Shown here in pieces: positions 34,600 through 44,059 of a stretch of 64,000 bases of DNA (position 1 is its first letter; each line of letters begins with the position of its first letter). This stretch comes from Chloroflexota bacterium. GTDB taxonomy: Bacteria; Chloroflexota; UBA11872; VXOZ01. Made by a program: the position numbers and the translations under genes. Location: the NCBI GenBank assembly GCA_012270555.1, contig JAAXIC010000017.1:62001-126000 (forward strand), written 5' to 3'. The notes under the pieces are model-generated. The model worked only from the letters and a program-made list of their open reading frames with translations, was not told where the DNA came from and ran no database searches.

Positions 34600-35823
34600 G
34601 TGGCGGACGTTCTGGCTGCTCCCCCTCTGCTTCGGCAAGTCTCTTTGCCCGACGACCCCAACTTGGGAGACTTCCCCTCCCTCTTTGACGGAGAATGGGT
34701 GTGGCGCGCGTACTGTGCGTCGTTCGGCTCGCCCGCTGAACAACCGCACGCCCTTCGCTTCCGACAGTTGAGCTACAATCCCGGACACAGCGCCGTGGCC
34801 ACGTACGTGATGGAGTGGCACTGGGAAGACTTCGCTTCCCAGGAGCAGTTTGCCGTTGAGCTTGCCCGTGACCGGCCTGCGCGCTTATTTCGCTATCCCG
34901 ATGACCGCTACCTGCCGGGTTTGCAGGAAGTGGCCTCCGCCATACCGGCCTGCAACCTGCTCAACCGCTATGTATTCGCGTCTTCAGTACAGCGCGTGCG
35001 CGTGAGCCTCGTGCGCTACCGGCCCGCCGGCCATGCCGTCTTGCGGCATCGTGTTGGCCGCGTGCGCTTCTACGTACGGGCGATGCGGCCCGACCGTTTA
35101 CCTCGCTTGCTCAAGGCTGGGGAACATGCCGGCCGTACGGACTTCGTGATACCGCGGCTGGCGGGTAGCTGGGCCGAGGGCGGTGTTGTCTGGCTCTCCG
35201 AGATTCCCGGAAAGAACCTGCGCCGCCTCGTCCGCACGGGCCAACAACCGGACTTTGCCCCAATCCTGGAAAACCTGTCACAGCTCTGGGAAATTCCCTT
35301 TGCAGTTGACGAACACCGGCCGTTCAATCTGCGGGGCGCTTACCGCCGGGCGCGGCGTGTCTTTCGACACGTGCTCCGCGACCATGATTTTGCGCGCCAG
35401 CATCTCCGGCGCGCGAGAAGCGTGCTTGATCCGTTTGTGGAGTCCTGGCGCCCCTCGTCCCTGGCCCACAACGACTTCTACGACGATCAGCTCATTCAAC
35501 TCCCCGACGGTAGAGTTGCCCTCGTGGATTTCGAGGAAACCGGTCTTGGCGATCCTTTGCTCGACGTTGGGAATTTTCTGGCGCACATGCTCTGGTCGGC
35601 TACATTTGGAGGCGAACGCGAGTCCAAGGCGAGCGGCGAGTACTACGCGCGTTTCCGTACCGCAGCGCTGGCGCGCTTTGGGTGGGACGAGCAGGAACTC
35701 AATCTGCGGGAAGCGGTGTGCATTTTCAGAGTGTGCACCAACCCCATTCGTCACCTTGCGCCTGACTGGCCGCACCGGGTCGAACGCGGACTATCACTCG
35801 TGAATGAGGCATTGGAGCGGTAG
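34600..35823 (+). CDS. Aminoglycoside-phosphotransferase-like kinase family protein
   Basis: The 407-residue protein has the APH/choline-kinase fold. The catalytic loop reads LAHNDFYDDQLIQL and the metal site VALVDFEETGLGDPLLDVG (DFE in place of DFG). The HxDxxxxN motif has Gln where Asn is usual. Some APH-family members phosphorylate small molecules such as sugars, choline or thiamine rather than antibiotics. The start is GTG at 34600, 44 bases after the repeat-protein gene. No resistance role can be inferred. The C-terminal half ends in RVCTNPIRHLAPDWPHRVERG. Confidence 0.85.
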   Translation: MADVLAAPPLLRQVSLPDDPNLGDFPSLFDGEWVWRAYCASFGSPAEQPHALRFRQLSYNPGHSAVATYVMEWHWEDFASQEQFAVELARDRPARLFRYPDDRYLPGLQEVASAIPACNLLNRYVFASSVQRVRVSLVRYRPAGHAVLRHRVGRVRFYVRAMRPDRLPRLLKAGEHAGRTDFVIPRLAGSWAEGGVVWLSEIPGKNLRRLVRTGQQPDFAPILENLSQLWEIPFAVDEHRPFNLRGAYRRARRVFRHVLRDHDFARQHLRRARSVLDPFVESWRPSSLAHNDFYDDQLIQLPDGRVALVDFEETGLGDPLLDVGNFLAHMLWSATFGGERESKASGEYYARFRTAALARFGWDEQELNLREAVCIFRVCTNPIRHLAPDWPHRVERGLSLVNEALER

Positions 35824-35859
35824 AGAGACGCTGTGAATGGCCCAGCCTTGCAGCGCCAC

Positions 35860-36651
35860 TCAATGGTGGTCTACGCGAGGCCCGTAGGGTAAGCTGCGTA
35901 GGTCGTCCACGACCTCGATGATGGCTTTGCTCACCGTTTCGAGGATGCGTTCGCCTTTCCAGGCGGCGCCGAGGGTGGGATCACCGCCCGTGCCGTCTTT
36001 TGACATCTTGCTGAGGTGGTCGACGAACTTCACCGGCGAACCGCCCATGAGGTCGCGGTAGTGCCACTTGGTGCGGACACGGTAGTCGGCTTTGGCCTTA
36101 TCCATTTGCACCCGCGCCGGATCGAGGGTGAGGTAGATGGAGGTCTCGAATTCACCGGCGTGGTCCATGCCGCCGGGATACTCGGATTCGCGCCACTCCT
36201 CAACATCCTCTTTCGCTAAATCCCAATATGAGATGAGGGCGCACGCGGCAGTGGAGTGCAACGTGGCGAGGCGGGCGGACACCTGTAGCAGCGGGTCGTT
36301 GGAGGCGTGCCCGTTTACGAAGAGAATGATCGGGAAGCGATGGCGCGCAAAGCTCACGGCGACGTCGTGGCAGTAGTCGATGAAGTGCTGCGCCTGCACG
36401 GAGATGGTGCCGGGAAAGTCCATGTTGTGCTCGTTGAAGCCGTAGTGGATCGGTGGGGCGCAGAGCAGTTTCTCTGGGGCGGCTTGCGCCGCGCGCTCGC
36501 AGACGGCAACCGCCGCCACATTGTCGGTGTCTATCGGCAGGTGCGGGCCGTGTTGCTCGAGCGCCGCCACCGGCAGCAGGATGGCCTTCTTTTCTTTCGC
36601 TGCCTCTCGCACTTCCGGCCAGGTCAGCTTTTCGTAGCGCCATTCCGCCAT
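35860..36651 (-). CDS. Creatininase-family amidohydrolase
   Basis: The 263-residue protein has the creatininase/MftE-type fold. The metal residues are seen in LPVAALEQHGPHLPIDTDN (Glu, His, Asp), in NGHASNDPLL (His) and in MDHAGEFETSIYLTL (Glu). Family members hydrolyse cyclic amides such as creatinine, or act in maturation of peptide-derived cofactors. The true start is the ATG at 36651, 8 bases after GAGG; the long frame extending further left overlaps a real gene on the other strand. It is convergent with the APH-like gene and divergent from the solute-binding protein. Confidence 0.88.
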   Translation of the reverse strand: MAEWRYEKLTWPEVREAAKEKKAILLPVAALEQHGPHLPIDTDNVAAVAVCERAAQAAPEKLLCAPPIHYGFNEHNMDFPGTISVQAQHFIDYCHDVAVSFARHRFPIILFVNGHASNDPLLQVSARLATLHSTAACALISYWDLAKEDVEEWRESEYPGGMDHAGEFETSIYLTLDPARVQMDKAKADYRVRTKWHYRDLMGGSPVKFVDHLSKMSKDGTGGDPTLGAAWKGERILETVSKAIIEVVDDLRSLPYGPRVDHH

Positions 36652-36796
36652 AGATGTATCCTCAATCGCTGTTTGAGACACACTGTTCGCTCTCAGTATA
36701 GAGAAGCTTGGCCGCCAGGGTTGCAGATGGGAATAGAGGTCGGTAGAGTTTAGACGAGAGTGTGTTACGTGTTTCACAAAGGGCAAGGAGCACGCG

Positions 36797-38161
36797 ATGA
36801 GAGATCGTATTCTGCGACGAACCTTTCTCGGCGGCGTTGGCGCTACCGCAGCAGGAGCATTGTTTGTAGCTTGCGGCCAGGCGGCGCCCATGGAAACGGC
36901 AGAGGCGCCCCAGGAAGAAGAGGCGCCGCAAGAAGAGGAAGCACAGCCCGCTGCGGCGGAGGCCGTTGAGCTTGAAGTGTGGACAACCCGGCGCTGGGAC
37001 CTTTCCCAGGGCTTGGGGTTGGAGGTCAAGCAGGAGATCGAGGCCTTGGTGGAAGGTCTCACCGTCAAGGATCTCATTCCGGAAGGCAACCGCTTTACCA
37101 TCTTGATTGCGGCGCAAGCGGCAGGCACGTCGCCGGATATTGGCCAAGTTGGCGTCTGGCAGAACCAGCAGGTGGCGGCCGGCGGCATCGTCGACAGCTT
37201 GGAGAGCTACTACGCCCAGTCTCCGGTTATCAATAAGGACGACATCTGGCCGTCCTTGCGCATCGACATGGACCACAAAGGCCAGGTGTGGAGCATGCCG
37301 TTTGGCCCGGACGTGCGCTTCTTCTACATCCACGACAATCTCTATCTGGACGCGGGCCTTGACCCGGAGAACCCGCCCGTGACGTGGACGGACTTGGAGG
37401 ACGTAATTTCCAAGTCATTCAAGGGCGGCAATACGATTGAGCAGGTGGCGTGGGGGCCGTTGTGGGCCAACCGTCACGTGTGGATGGTGCCGATGTGGCA
37501 GCTCGGCGGTGAGAATATCAACGCCGATGCTACGAAGATCACGCTGAACACCGAGGAAGGCCGCGAGGGCATGGCGTGGCTGAAGAAGGTGCACGACATG
37601 CAGGGCGGCTACGACGCGCTGCAAGAATTCAAGGGCGATGAGAACGCCCGCGCGCACTTCTATGCCAGCCGTCTCGCCAATCTCTATGACACTGGCTCCA
37701 TCCGGTTTGAGAGCATTGCCCAGGAAGCGCCGGACCTTGAGTACCACTGGGGTCACTGGCCCAAGCCGGCGGACGGGTTCAACCGCACGTACGGCGGCTG
37801 CCATACGTGGGTGCTGCCCGTGGGCGCAACCCACAAAGATGTAGCCTGGACGTTCATGGAGCACTTCGGCGATGATAGCGTCAACATCCGCTGGGCCAAG
37901 CACTTCGACCGGCTGCCGATCCGGGTCGACACGTCGTACAGTGAGGCCTACCACGGCGGCGATCCATTCGTCATCCATCAGGTTGACGTCATGGAAGGGC
38001 GTCGTTTTGTGGTCTCGGCCCCCGGCGCCAACGAGATGCTCGGCATCATGAGCGGTGGCGTGCCGGATATGCTTACCGGCAAGACCACCATCGAGGAAGG
38101 CTTGCGCAATACTGAGGCTCAGGCGCAGGCGGTGCTCGACGAGTGGCTGGCACGGGAATAG
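36797..38161 (+). CDS. ABC-transporter solute-binding lipoprotein (extracellular solute-binding family 1-like)
   Basis: The 454-residue product carries a Tat-like signal (RRTFLGGVGATAAGALFVAC) with the lipobox Cys at residue 27. A Glu/Pro/Ala-rich linker (EAPQEEEAPQEEEAQP) of about 25 residues connects to a large substrate-binding domain (VELEVWTTRRWDLSQ onward, SMPFGPDVRFFYIHDN). This is the plan of family 1 sugar-binding proteins. No permease or ATPase genes lie beside it, so it is an orphan here or works with a transporter encoded elsewhere. The ligand is unknown; the context suggests a component taken up for the following DUF3604 block. Confidence 0.87.
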   Translation: MRDRILRRTFLGGVGATAAGALFVACGQAAPMETAEAPQEEEAPQEEEAQPAAAEAVELEVWTTRRWDLSQGLGLEVKQEIEALVEGLTVKDLIPEGNRFTILIAAQAAGTSPDIGQVGVWQNQQVAAGGIVDSLESYYAQSPVINKDDIWPSLRIDMDHKGQVWSMPFGPDVRFFYIHDNLYLDAGLDPENPPVTWTDLEDVISKSFKGGNTIEQVAWGPLWANRHVWMVPMWQLGGENINADATKITLNTEEGREGMAWLKKVHDMQGGYDALQEFKGDENARAHFYASRLANLYDTGSIRFESIAQEAPDLEYHWGHWPKPADGFNRTYGGCHTWVLPVGATHKDVAWTFMEHFGDDSVNIRWAKHFDRLPIRVDTSYSEAYHGGDPFVIHQVDVMEGRRFVVSAPGANEMLGIMSGGVPDMLTGKTTIEEGLRNTEAQAQAVLDEWLARE

Positions 38162-38373
38162 AATCCAGCAATGTGCAGATAGCCCTTGCGGGGTTGAGAA
38201 ACCCAGAACGCTGTTCGAGTATGACGGGTTGCTTGGCCCCACCTGAGCGGGGACAAATCTGTGTGAATATGGGGTGCGAAGTGAGGCATCCAGCGCCGCG
38301 TGCAGCGCGTGCTGGATGCCTCGCCGTTTATATATGGAATTTCCAACAGAGAGAGTGTTCATAAGGTCTTGAC

Positions 38374-39924
38374 GTGAGCAGGCAAGAATTCGATCCGAAC
38401 CTCATCCGTTTGCCGCTGGACTACAAAGGCACGCCGGAACTGGCGGAGATCCGCGTGAATGTGCCCAGCATCGTACCGCCGGATGCGAGCAACGGTGAAT
38501 TCAAGATCGGCCTAGAGCTACGGGACCAATGGGGTTTTCACCTGCCCAAACAGAGTGCCCACTTGGAGTTGTCCATAGAGGGAGCAAACGGTGAGGTCCC
38601 CGCAGAAGTGCCAATGCTGCCGGAGTACGACAGCCACTACGCTGTACGCGGTCACGTTGTGGAGAAAGATCGGGTCTTTCGCGTGCGTGCGCGGGACCGC
38701 GAGACTGGTATCGAGGCCCTCAGCAATCCCGCCTGGGCGCCGGCCTACATGTACGGCGGCGACCACAAGCTGTACTGGGGCGACTTGCACTGCCACCGGT
38801 TGGAAAAACCCAGCCGCAAGCGCAGCGATCCGCTGCTCTGGAGCTACGGGCCCGCGACCGTGGACGAGGTGTACCGCTTTGCGCGGGACGTGGTGCACCT
38901 GGACTTCACGGCGCTCACCGACCATGACTACGCCCTGAGCACTGACGAATGGCGCGAGATTCAGGAGGGAGCGGAGTTCTACAACCAGCCGGAGCGCTTC
39001 GTGACGCTGCTCGGCTACGAGTGGTCGTGGAATCGCGGGCCGGACGCCGACTGCGGCCACCGCAACGTGATTTTCCGCCACGGCGACATGCCGCTCATTT
39101 CCAGTAATTGGAAGGGGTCCAACACGCCGCAGGATCTCTTCAACATCTTTCGCCGCATCTCCCGCACCGGCTGCGACATCCTCTCGATTCCCCATCACCC
39201 GGCGCGTCTGGGGAACCGCATTTGGCACAATTGGGAGTCCATGGACCCGGAATTCGAGCGCCTCATGGAGGTCTATAGCCACTGGGGCAGCAGCGAGCAC
39301 GAGGGGGAGCCGTATGCACTCAAAGCTCGCAACGAGCGCACCCAGTGGGAAGAGCCTTACGCGGAGTACCCACCCTATGAGGCCACCGGCCACTTCCTGC
39401 AGGACGGGCTGCGCCAGGGCTTTCGCTTTGGATTCGTGGGCGGCAGTGAGAGTCACGATGGCCGCGTCACCAGCAGCGTGCAGATCGCCCACCTGCCCAT
39501 CAAATCCACGACATTCAACCACCACGCTGGCATGACGGGCGTTTGGGCGCGCCGCCGCGAGCGGGATGCCGTATTCAGTTCGCTCTGGCAACGCCGCGCC
39601 ATCGGCACGACCGGTGTGCGCATTTATCTCGATTTCGACGTGGACAACCAGCCCATGGGCGAAATCATCAGCGTGCAGTTTCCACCAAAAGAAATGCGTG
39701 TGCGCGTCCACGGTACGGCGCCGCTTGCCAAAGTAGTAGTGGTCAAGAACAATCAGGACTGGCACGTATCGGAGAATCCCGGCTGGGAGTGCGTCCTTTC
39801 GCTGAATGAGATTGAGATGCCACAAGACCGCACAGACTGGTACTACGTGCGCGCAACGCAGGAAGATGGCGAGATGGCATGGTCGAGTCCCATTTGGATC
39901 GAGGACGCCCGCCGTGTCTTCTAG
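38374..39924 (+). CDS. DUF3604 protein with intact metal motifs
   Basis: The 516-residue protein begins with a beta-rich region of about 120 residues. A PHP-like metal-dependent hydrolase domain follows, with WGDLHCH (135-141) and ALTDHDYALS (180-189). Further motifs are LGYEWSW, GHRNVIF, LSIPHHPARLG and GGSESHDGR, then WQRRAIGTTGVRIYL near the C-terminus. It has no signal peptide. The GTG start at 38374 lies downstream of AAGG. DUF3604 proteins are found across marine bacteria; their reaction is not established. The two genes that follow are relatives whose metal site differs. Confidence 0.88.
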   Translation: MSRQEFDPNLIRLPLDYKGTPELAEIRVNVPSIVPPDASNGEFKIGLELRDQWGFHLPKQSAHLELSIEGANGEVPAEVPMLPEYDSHYAVRGHVVEKDRVFRVRARDRETGIEALSNPAWAPAYMYGGDHKLYWGDLHCHRLEKPSRKRSDPLLWSYGPATVDEVYRFARDVVHLDFTALTDHDYALSTDEWREIQEGAEFYNQPERFVTLLGYEWSWNRGPDADCGHRNVIFRHGDMPLISSNWKGSNTPQDLFNIFRRISRTGCDILSIPHHPARLGNRIWHNWESMDPEFERLMEVYSHWGSSEHEGEPYALKARNERTQWEEPYAEYPPYEATGHFLQDGLRQGFRFGFVGGSESHDGRVTSSVQIAHLPIKSTTFNHHAGMTGVWARRRERDAVFSSLWQRRAIGTTGVRIYLDFDVDNQPMGEIISVQFPPKEMRVRVHGTAPLAKVVVVKNNQDWHVSENPGWECVLSLNEIEMPQDRTDWYYVRATQEDGEMAWSSPIWIEDARRVF

Positions 39925-40022
39925 ACGTCCAATGGTTGGGACGTGGGATTGTAACGCGGTACTGTAAATCTGGGTGCCCGCCGCGTGTCATTGCCAGTGG
40001 CTGGGAAAGAGGAGTGCAGCCC

Positions 40023-41846
40023 ATGCTCGTGGAAGAGAGTGAACGGTTCCGGGTACGTGTAGACGGCCTGTCGCGCGTTGCTGAGACGGTCACGCTTGAA
40101 TTGCACTACACACCGCCTGCGGGCGGCCTGCAGACAGATGGGAATCTTTGGTTCTTCTTTGACATCCGGCAATTTGAAACATGGGTGCTGCCCTTGGATT
40201 CGCCGGAAGCGGTTACGGTGCGCGGGCCGGCGGGGTCAACCTGGCAAGCCGAGGCCCTCCTTGGCGGCGGTGTGGTGCGCACGTTCGATATCCACTATCC
40301 GATACCTGAGTTTCTCCACGTGGTGCACGTGAAGTGCGTTGCGGGTGCTTTGGTAGCGAGAGACTGGCTAGCGGTGCAACTGCGCACAGTCCCCGGTGGC
40401 TTCCTGCTGCCTCGCAACGCCATTGATAACTTCCGATTTTGGCTGGTTGAGGACCCTCGTGGAGAGCTTACGTTCTACTTACCGGAACGAGATAAGCACC
40501 ACTACTTTCTGCCGCGCGATGCAGAACTATCATTGCTGGCGAGCAACCCAATCGCGATCGAGGCTGCCGGTCCGGCGGCCCTGCACGTATCCGTGCCCTC
40601 GCACACCACGGGACAGGTGACCGCGCGCGCCGTGGTCACTGATAGATTCGGCAATCCTGTGCGCGATGCCAAAGGAGATGTCACCTTGCGTTCGAGCAGT
40701 GGCACGACAACGGCCGCGCTCAATACGTCTAGCGCCACAGGGACGATTGCCGTAAGGGGGCCTGTGGATAGCGTCACGGCGTCATATCAGGGCATCGAGG
40801 CAAGGAGCAATCCTGTGCGCGTTGCAGCAGAGCCGCCGCCGTACGCACTCTATTGGGGAGACCCTCACGGCATGCTCTTCAACCAACGTCCTATTGTCGA
40901 GCATTTCGCTTGGGGCAAAGACGTGAATCACCTTGACTTTGCCGGAGGCCAGCTATTCTCCTACAGCATTGCCATCAAAGAGGTGTGGGAGGATCTCCAG
41001 GACGCGTGGCAGAAATATGATCTGCCCGGCGAATTTGTGGCGCTGCCTTCAGCGGAGTTTGGGACATTGCCCGACGGCAGTCACCGCCACGGCTTCTTCC
41101 CGGAGATTGCGGGACAGCCGCCGGTTTTCTGTGAAGACCGTCCCGGCGCGCATGACCCCAAGCTCCACGCACGCTATCATCCCGATACCGTCTTTTGCCA
41201 AGACTATCAGGAGTTCTATCGCGAGATGAAGCGCCGCGGCGCCCTAATGCACGGTCACTTTCATACGCACTTCTATGCTGAAGAACACTTGGCGGAGATC
41301 TATCAGAAACAGCGTACCGATGGCGTCGTGGAAGAGGAGAAGATCAACCAACACCTGATGCGCGGCGTGAAGCTGGGCATCGTGGGCGGGAGCGACACCC
41401 ATGACAGCCGGCCTGCCAATCCCTATCCGGAGCCCATCCCGGAGGGTTCCAGCGGACTGACGGGGGTATGGGCGGAGCGGCTGGATAGACCTTCCATCTT
41501 CGACGCGTTCTTCAAGCGGCGCTGCTATGCCACCTCCGGGGTGCGCATCATCGTAGATTTCCGCGTTAACGGCAATTGGATGGGTTCCACAGTGCGTGAC
41601 GATGCCTTCACGTTCACAGCGGAAGTGGTAGGTACGGATGACATCGCGCAGATCGATCTGGTAATAAACGGCGATACGGCCGCGAGTTACACGCCGCTTC
41701 AACGGCACGTACAGATGGAAGATGTGGTATCGCTGCGGTTCTCTCCTGTCAATGCCCACTACTGCTACTTGCGTGTACGCCAGTGTGACGGCAATCGCGC
41801 GTGGACGAGCCCAATTTGGCTTGAAGCAGCGAACCACGCTGTCTAG
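40023..41846 (+). CDS. DUF3604 paralogue with altered metal motif (A)
   Basis: The 607-residue protein has a beta-rich N-terminal half. Part of it resembles a bacterial Ig-like repeat (TGQVTARAVVTDRFGNP, about 197-212). The C-terminal half is a DUF3604 domain, in which WGDLHCH becomes WGDPHGM (278-284) and the TDHD motif is lost (LDFAGGQLFSYS). New His-rich elements appear (HGHFHTHF at 410-417, SHRHGFFP). GGSDTHDSRP and CYATSGVRIIVDF are kept. The start is the ATG at 40023, 9 bases after AGAGGAG; the frame is open further upstream with no support. The next gene is a close copy. Confidence 0.87.
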   Translation: MLVEESERFRVRVDGLSRVAETVTLELHYTPPAGGLQTDGNLWFFFDIRQFETWVLPLDSPEAVTVRGPAGSTWQAEALLGGGVVRTFDIHYPIPEFLHVVHVKCVAGALVARDWLAVQLRTVPGGFLLPRNAIDNFRFWLVEDPRGELTFYLPERDKHHYFLPRDAELSLLASNPIAIEAAGPAALHVSVPSHTTGQVTARAVVTDRFGNPVRDAKGDVTLRSSSGTTTAALNTSSATGTIAVRGPVDSVTASYQGIEARSNPVRVAAEPPPYALYWGDPHGMLFNQRPIVEHFAWGKDVNHLDFAGGQLFSYSIAIKEVWEDLQDAWQKYDLPGEFVALPSAEFGTLPDGSHRHGFFPEIAGQPPVFCEDRPGAHDPKLHARYHPDTVFCQDYQEFYREMKRRGALMHGHFHTHFYAEEHLAEIYQKQRTDGVVEEEKINQHLMRGVKLGIVGGSDTHDSRPANPYPEPIPEGSSGLTGVWAERLDRPSIFDAFFKRRCYATSGVRIIVDFRVNGNWMGSTVRDDAFTFTAEVVGTDDIAQIDLVINGDTAASYTPLQRHVQMEDVVSLRFSPVNAHYCYLRVRQCDGNRAWTSPIWLEAANHAV

Positions 41847-41964
41847 ATTCACGCGTCAGGTCCGTGGAGCAGACACAAGAGCGCAAACGCCTTCATCGCA
41901 TTGGTGGCTTAGTCGTACACGAATGTGACAACTGTTTGCAATCAGACGTTAAGTCGGTCTGTCT

Positions 41965-41972
41965 GCTATGAT
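41965..41972 (+). promoter_or_regulatory. Possible extended -10 promoter upstream of DUF3604 paralogue B
   Basis: TGCTATGAT forms an extended -10 element about 65-70 bases before the ATG of the second duplicated DUF3604 gene. No good -35 lies at the right distance. It is suggestive only and would mean that the two duplicates are transcribed separately. Confidence 0.3.
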
Positions 41973-42042
41973 ACGATACCGTCAAGCTGTGGCGTTTAGT
42001 TTTGGGCTATATAACCGCTATGACGAAAGGGTGCGATGAGCC

Positions 42043-43854
42043 ATGTCTGCAAATGCCGGTGGAAGATTTCACGTCAGCGTAGAAGGGCCGCTGAGAGTTG
42101 CAGAGACGGTGGCGCTAACGTTGCACTACTCGCCGCCGGCGGGCGGGCTCCAGACCGGCGGCAATCTCTGGGTCTTCTACGACATCCGGCAGTTTGGCGA
42201 TCGTCAACATATGTACGGGGCAGATGGCGTTGGTGTGAGCGGGCCCGCCGGAACAGCCTGGGAAGCCCGGGCGCTGATGGACGGCCGCCAGGTGCGTACG
42301 TTCGATATCCATCCCCCCGCGCCTGAATTCCTCCACGCAGTGCATGTGCAATGTGTGAGCGGCAGCATAGCGGAAGGTGAACGCGTTGCGATTGAACTGC
42401 GGACTGCTCCCGACGGCTTTCTGCTGCCCGTGAACGCCATCGATGCCTTTCGCTTTTGGTTGGTGGAAGACGCTGCGGGCAAACTCAGCTTCTATCATCC
42501 GGAGCGAGACAAGTACCACTATTTCCTGCCGCGTGAGGCTGAACTCTCGGTCTTGGAAAGCAACGCGCTTACGATAACGGCTGCCGAACCGTCTGTGCTG
42601 CAAGTAACCACGCCCTCACACGCATCGGGACAGGCGGCAACACGGGTGGTGGTCACCGATCGGTTCGGCAATCCCGTGCACGATGCAAAGGGTAACGTGT
42701 CTTTACGAACCGGCAGCGGCGAGATTTCTGTCGCGCTCAACTCGTACAGCACGGAGGGAACGATGCCGCTGCAAGGGTCAACCGCTAGCGTGACGGCTAC
42801 GTATCAGGGCATCGAGGCAGAGAGTAACCCGGTGCGGGTAGATGCAGATACTTCCCCATTTACGCTCTATTGGGGAGACCCCCACGGCATGCTCTTCAAC
42901 CAACGTCCCATCGTCGAGCACTTCGCCTGGGGCAAAGACGTGAACGCCCTGGACTTTGCCGGCGGCCAACTTTTTTCATACAGCATTTGCATTGGCGAAA
43001 TCTGGGACGAGTTGCAGGAGGCGTGGGCAAAGTATGACCTGCCGGGCGAGTTCGTCGCTTTGCCCTCGGCGGAGTTTGCCACGGGCCCCGATGGCAGCCA
43101 CCGCCACGGCTTCTTTCCGGCGCCGGAGGGCCAGCCGCCGGTCTTTTGTGAAGACCGTCCTGCCGCTAACGATCCCAAGCTTCATGCCCGGTATCACCCA
43201 GATACCGTCTTCTGTCGCGACTATCAGGAGTTCTACCGCGAGATGAAGCGCCGGGGCGCGCTCATCCACGGCCACTTCCATACGCACTTCTACGTGCAGG
43301 AACACCTGGCGGAGATCTACCAAAAGCAGCAGACCGACGGGGTTACTGAGGAAGAAAAAATCAACCAGTTCTTGATGCGGGGCGCGAAGCTCGGCATCGT
43401 CAGCGGCAGCGATACCCATGACAACCGGCCCGCCAATCCCTACAAAGAGCCGGGGCCGTCCGGCCCCGCCGGACTGACGGGCGTGTGGGCGGAACGGCTC
43501 GACCGTCCGTCGATCTTCGAGGCGTTGTTCAACCGGCGCTGCTACGCTACCACCGGCGTGCGCATCATCGTGGACTTCCGCGTGAACGGCGCGTGGGTGG
43601 GGTCCACAGTACGGGCAGACCGGTTCGCGTTTGCGGCGGACGTGGTCGGCACGGCGGACATCGCACAGATCGATCTAGTGGTCAATGGCGACACGGCCAG
43701 TAGCTACACACCCAAGCGACAACACGTTCAGTTGGCAGACGACGTGCCCCTGCGGTTCTCTCCGGTTGGCGCCAATTACTGCTACCTGCGCATACGCCAG
43801 GAGGATGGTAACCGCGCGTGGACGAGCCCGATCTGGTTGGAGCCGCTGCTTTAG
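42043..43854 (+). CDS. DUF3604 paralogue with altered metal motif (B)
   Basis: This 603-residue protein is a close tandem paralogue of the 40023-41846 gene. It shares the beta-rich N-terminal half and the motifs WGDPHGM (about 277-283), SHRHGFFP, HGHFHTHF, GGAKLGIVSGSDTHD-type and CYATTGVRIIVDF. Both copies have lost the second His of the HxH pair and the TDHD motif, so the altered site predates the duplication. The ATG at 42043 follows AAAGGG. Upstream lies a 196-base gap with a possible promoter. Transcription from the first copy may also continue through it. Confidence 0.87.
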   Translation: MSANAGGRFHVSVEGPLRVAETVALTLHYSPPAGGLQTGGNLWVFYDIRQFGDRQHMYGADGVGVSGPAGTAWEARALMDGRQVRTFDIHPPAPEFLHAVHVQCVSGSIAEGERVAIELRTAPDGFLLPVNAIDAFRFWLVEDAAGKLSFYHPERDKYHYFLPREAELSVLESNALTITAAEPSVLQVTTPSHASGQAATRVVVTDRFGNPVHDAKGNVSLRTGSGEISVALNSYSTEGTMPLQGSTASVTATYQGIEAESNPVRVDADTSPFTLYWGDPHGMLFNQRPIVEHFAWGKDVNALDFAGGQLFSYSICIGEIWDELQEAWAKYDLPGEFVALPSAEFATGPDGSHRHGFFPAPEGQPPVFCEDRPAANDPKLHARYHPDTVFCRDYQEFYREMKRRGALIHGHFHTHFYVQEHLAEIYQKQQTDGVTEEEKINQFLMRGAKLGIVSGSDTHDNRPANPYKEPGPSGPAGLTGVWAERLDRPSIFEALFNRRCYATTGVRIIVDFRVNGAWVGSTVRADRFAFAADVVGTADIAQIDLVVNGDTASSYTPKRQHVQLADDVPLRFSPVGANYCYLRIRQEDGNRAWTSPIWLEPLL

Positions 43855-43865
43855 GCGAACCTCTA

Positions 43866-43922
43866 GTTTGCCGTTCGTGCTGAGGGCTGCGCGTAGCCCC
43901 TGTCGAAGCATGAATGGCAAAC
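43866..43922. repeat. Dispersed palindromic repeat, CCGTTCGTG...CATGAA type (copy 2, long form)
   Basis: GTTTGCCGTTCGTGC pairs with GCATGAATGGCAAAC. Between them is an extra small hairpin GGGCT...AGCCC. This 57-base copy is longer than those at 7099, 63159, 63224 and 63932. It lies 12 bases after the DUF3604 stop and may double as a terminator. Confidence 0.8.
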
Positions 43923-44059
43923 TGTTCGAGGACTTAAGAGTGTTGGCTGGTCACCTCGAATTGCGTGACTGCTCCAAGCTCGCGACGGCAGTTCGTGCGT
44001 GTAGGTGGCTATCCTGAAGCGCGACAAGGTATTTCTTGTAGAGAGAGGGAGACACAGGC

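Noticed and set aside
34600-35823. Aminoglycoside resistance gene
   Set aside because: The fold is APH-like, but the family includes many metabolic kinases and key motif positions differ, so resistance is not supported.
36652-37188. 5' extension of the creatininase-family frame
   Set aside because: This part overlaps the solute-binding lipoprotein gene on the other strand. Homology and the ribosome site both begin at 36651.
38518-39825. Long open frame antisense to the DUF3604 gene (435 codons)
   Set aside because: It overlaps a gene with clear motifs on the other strand and shows only codon-complement composition.
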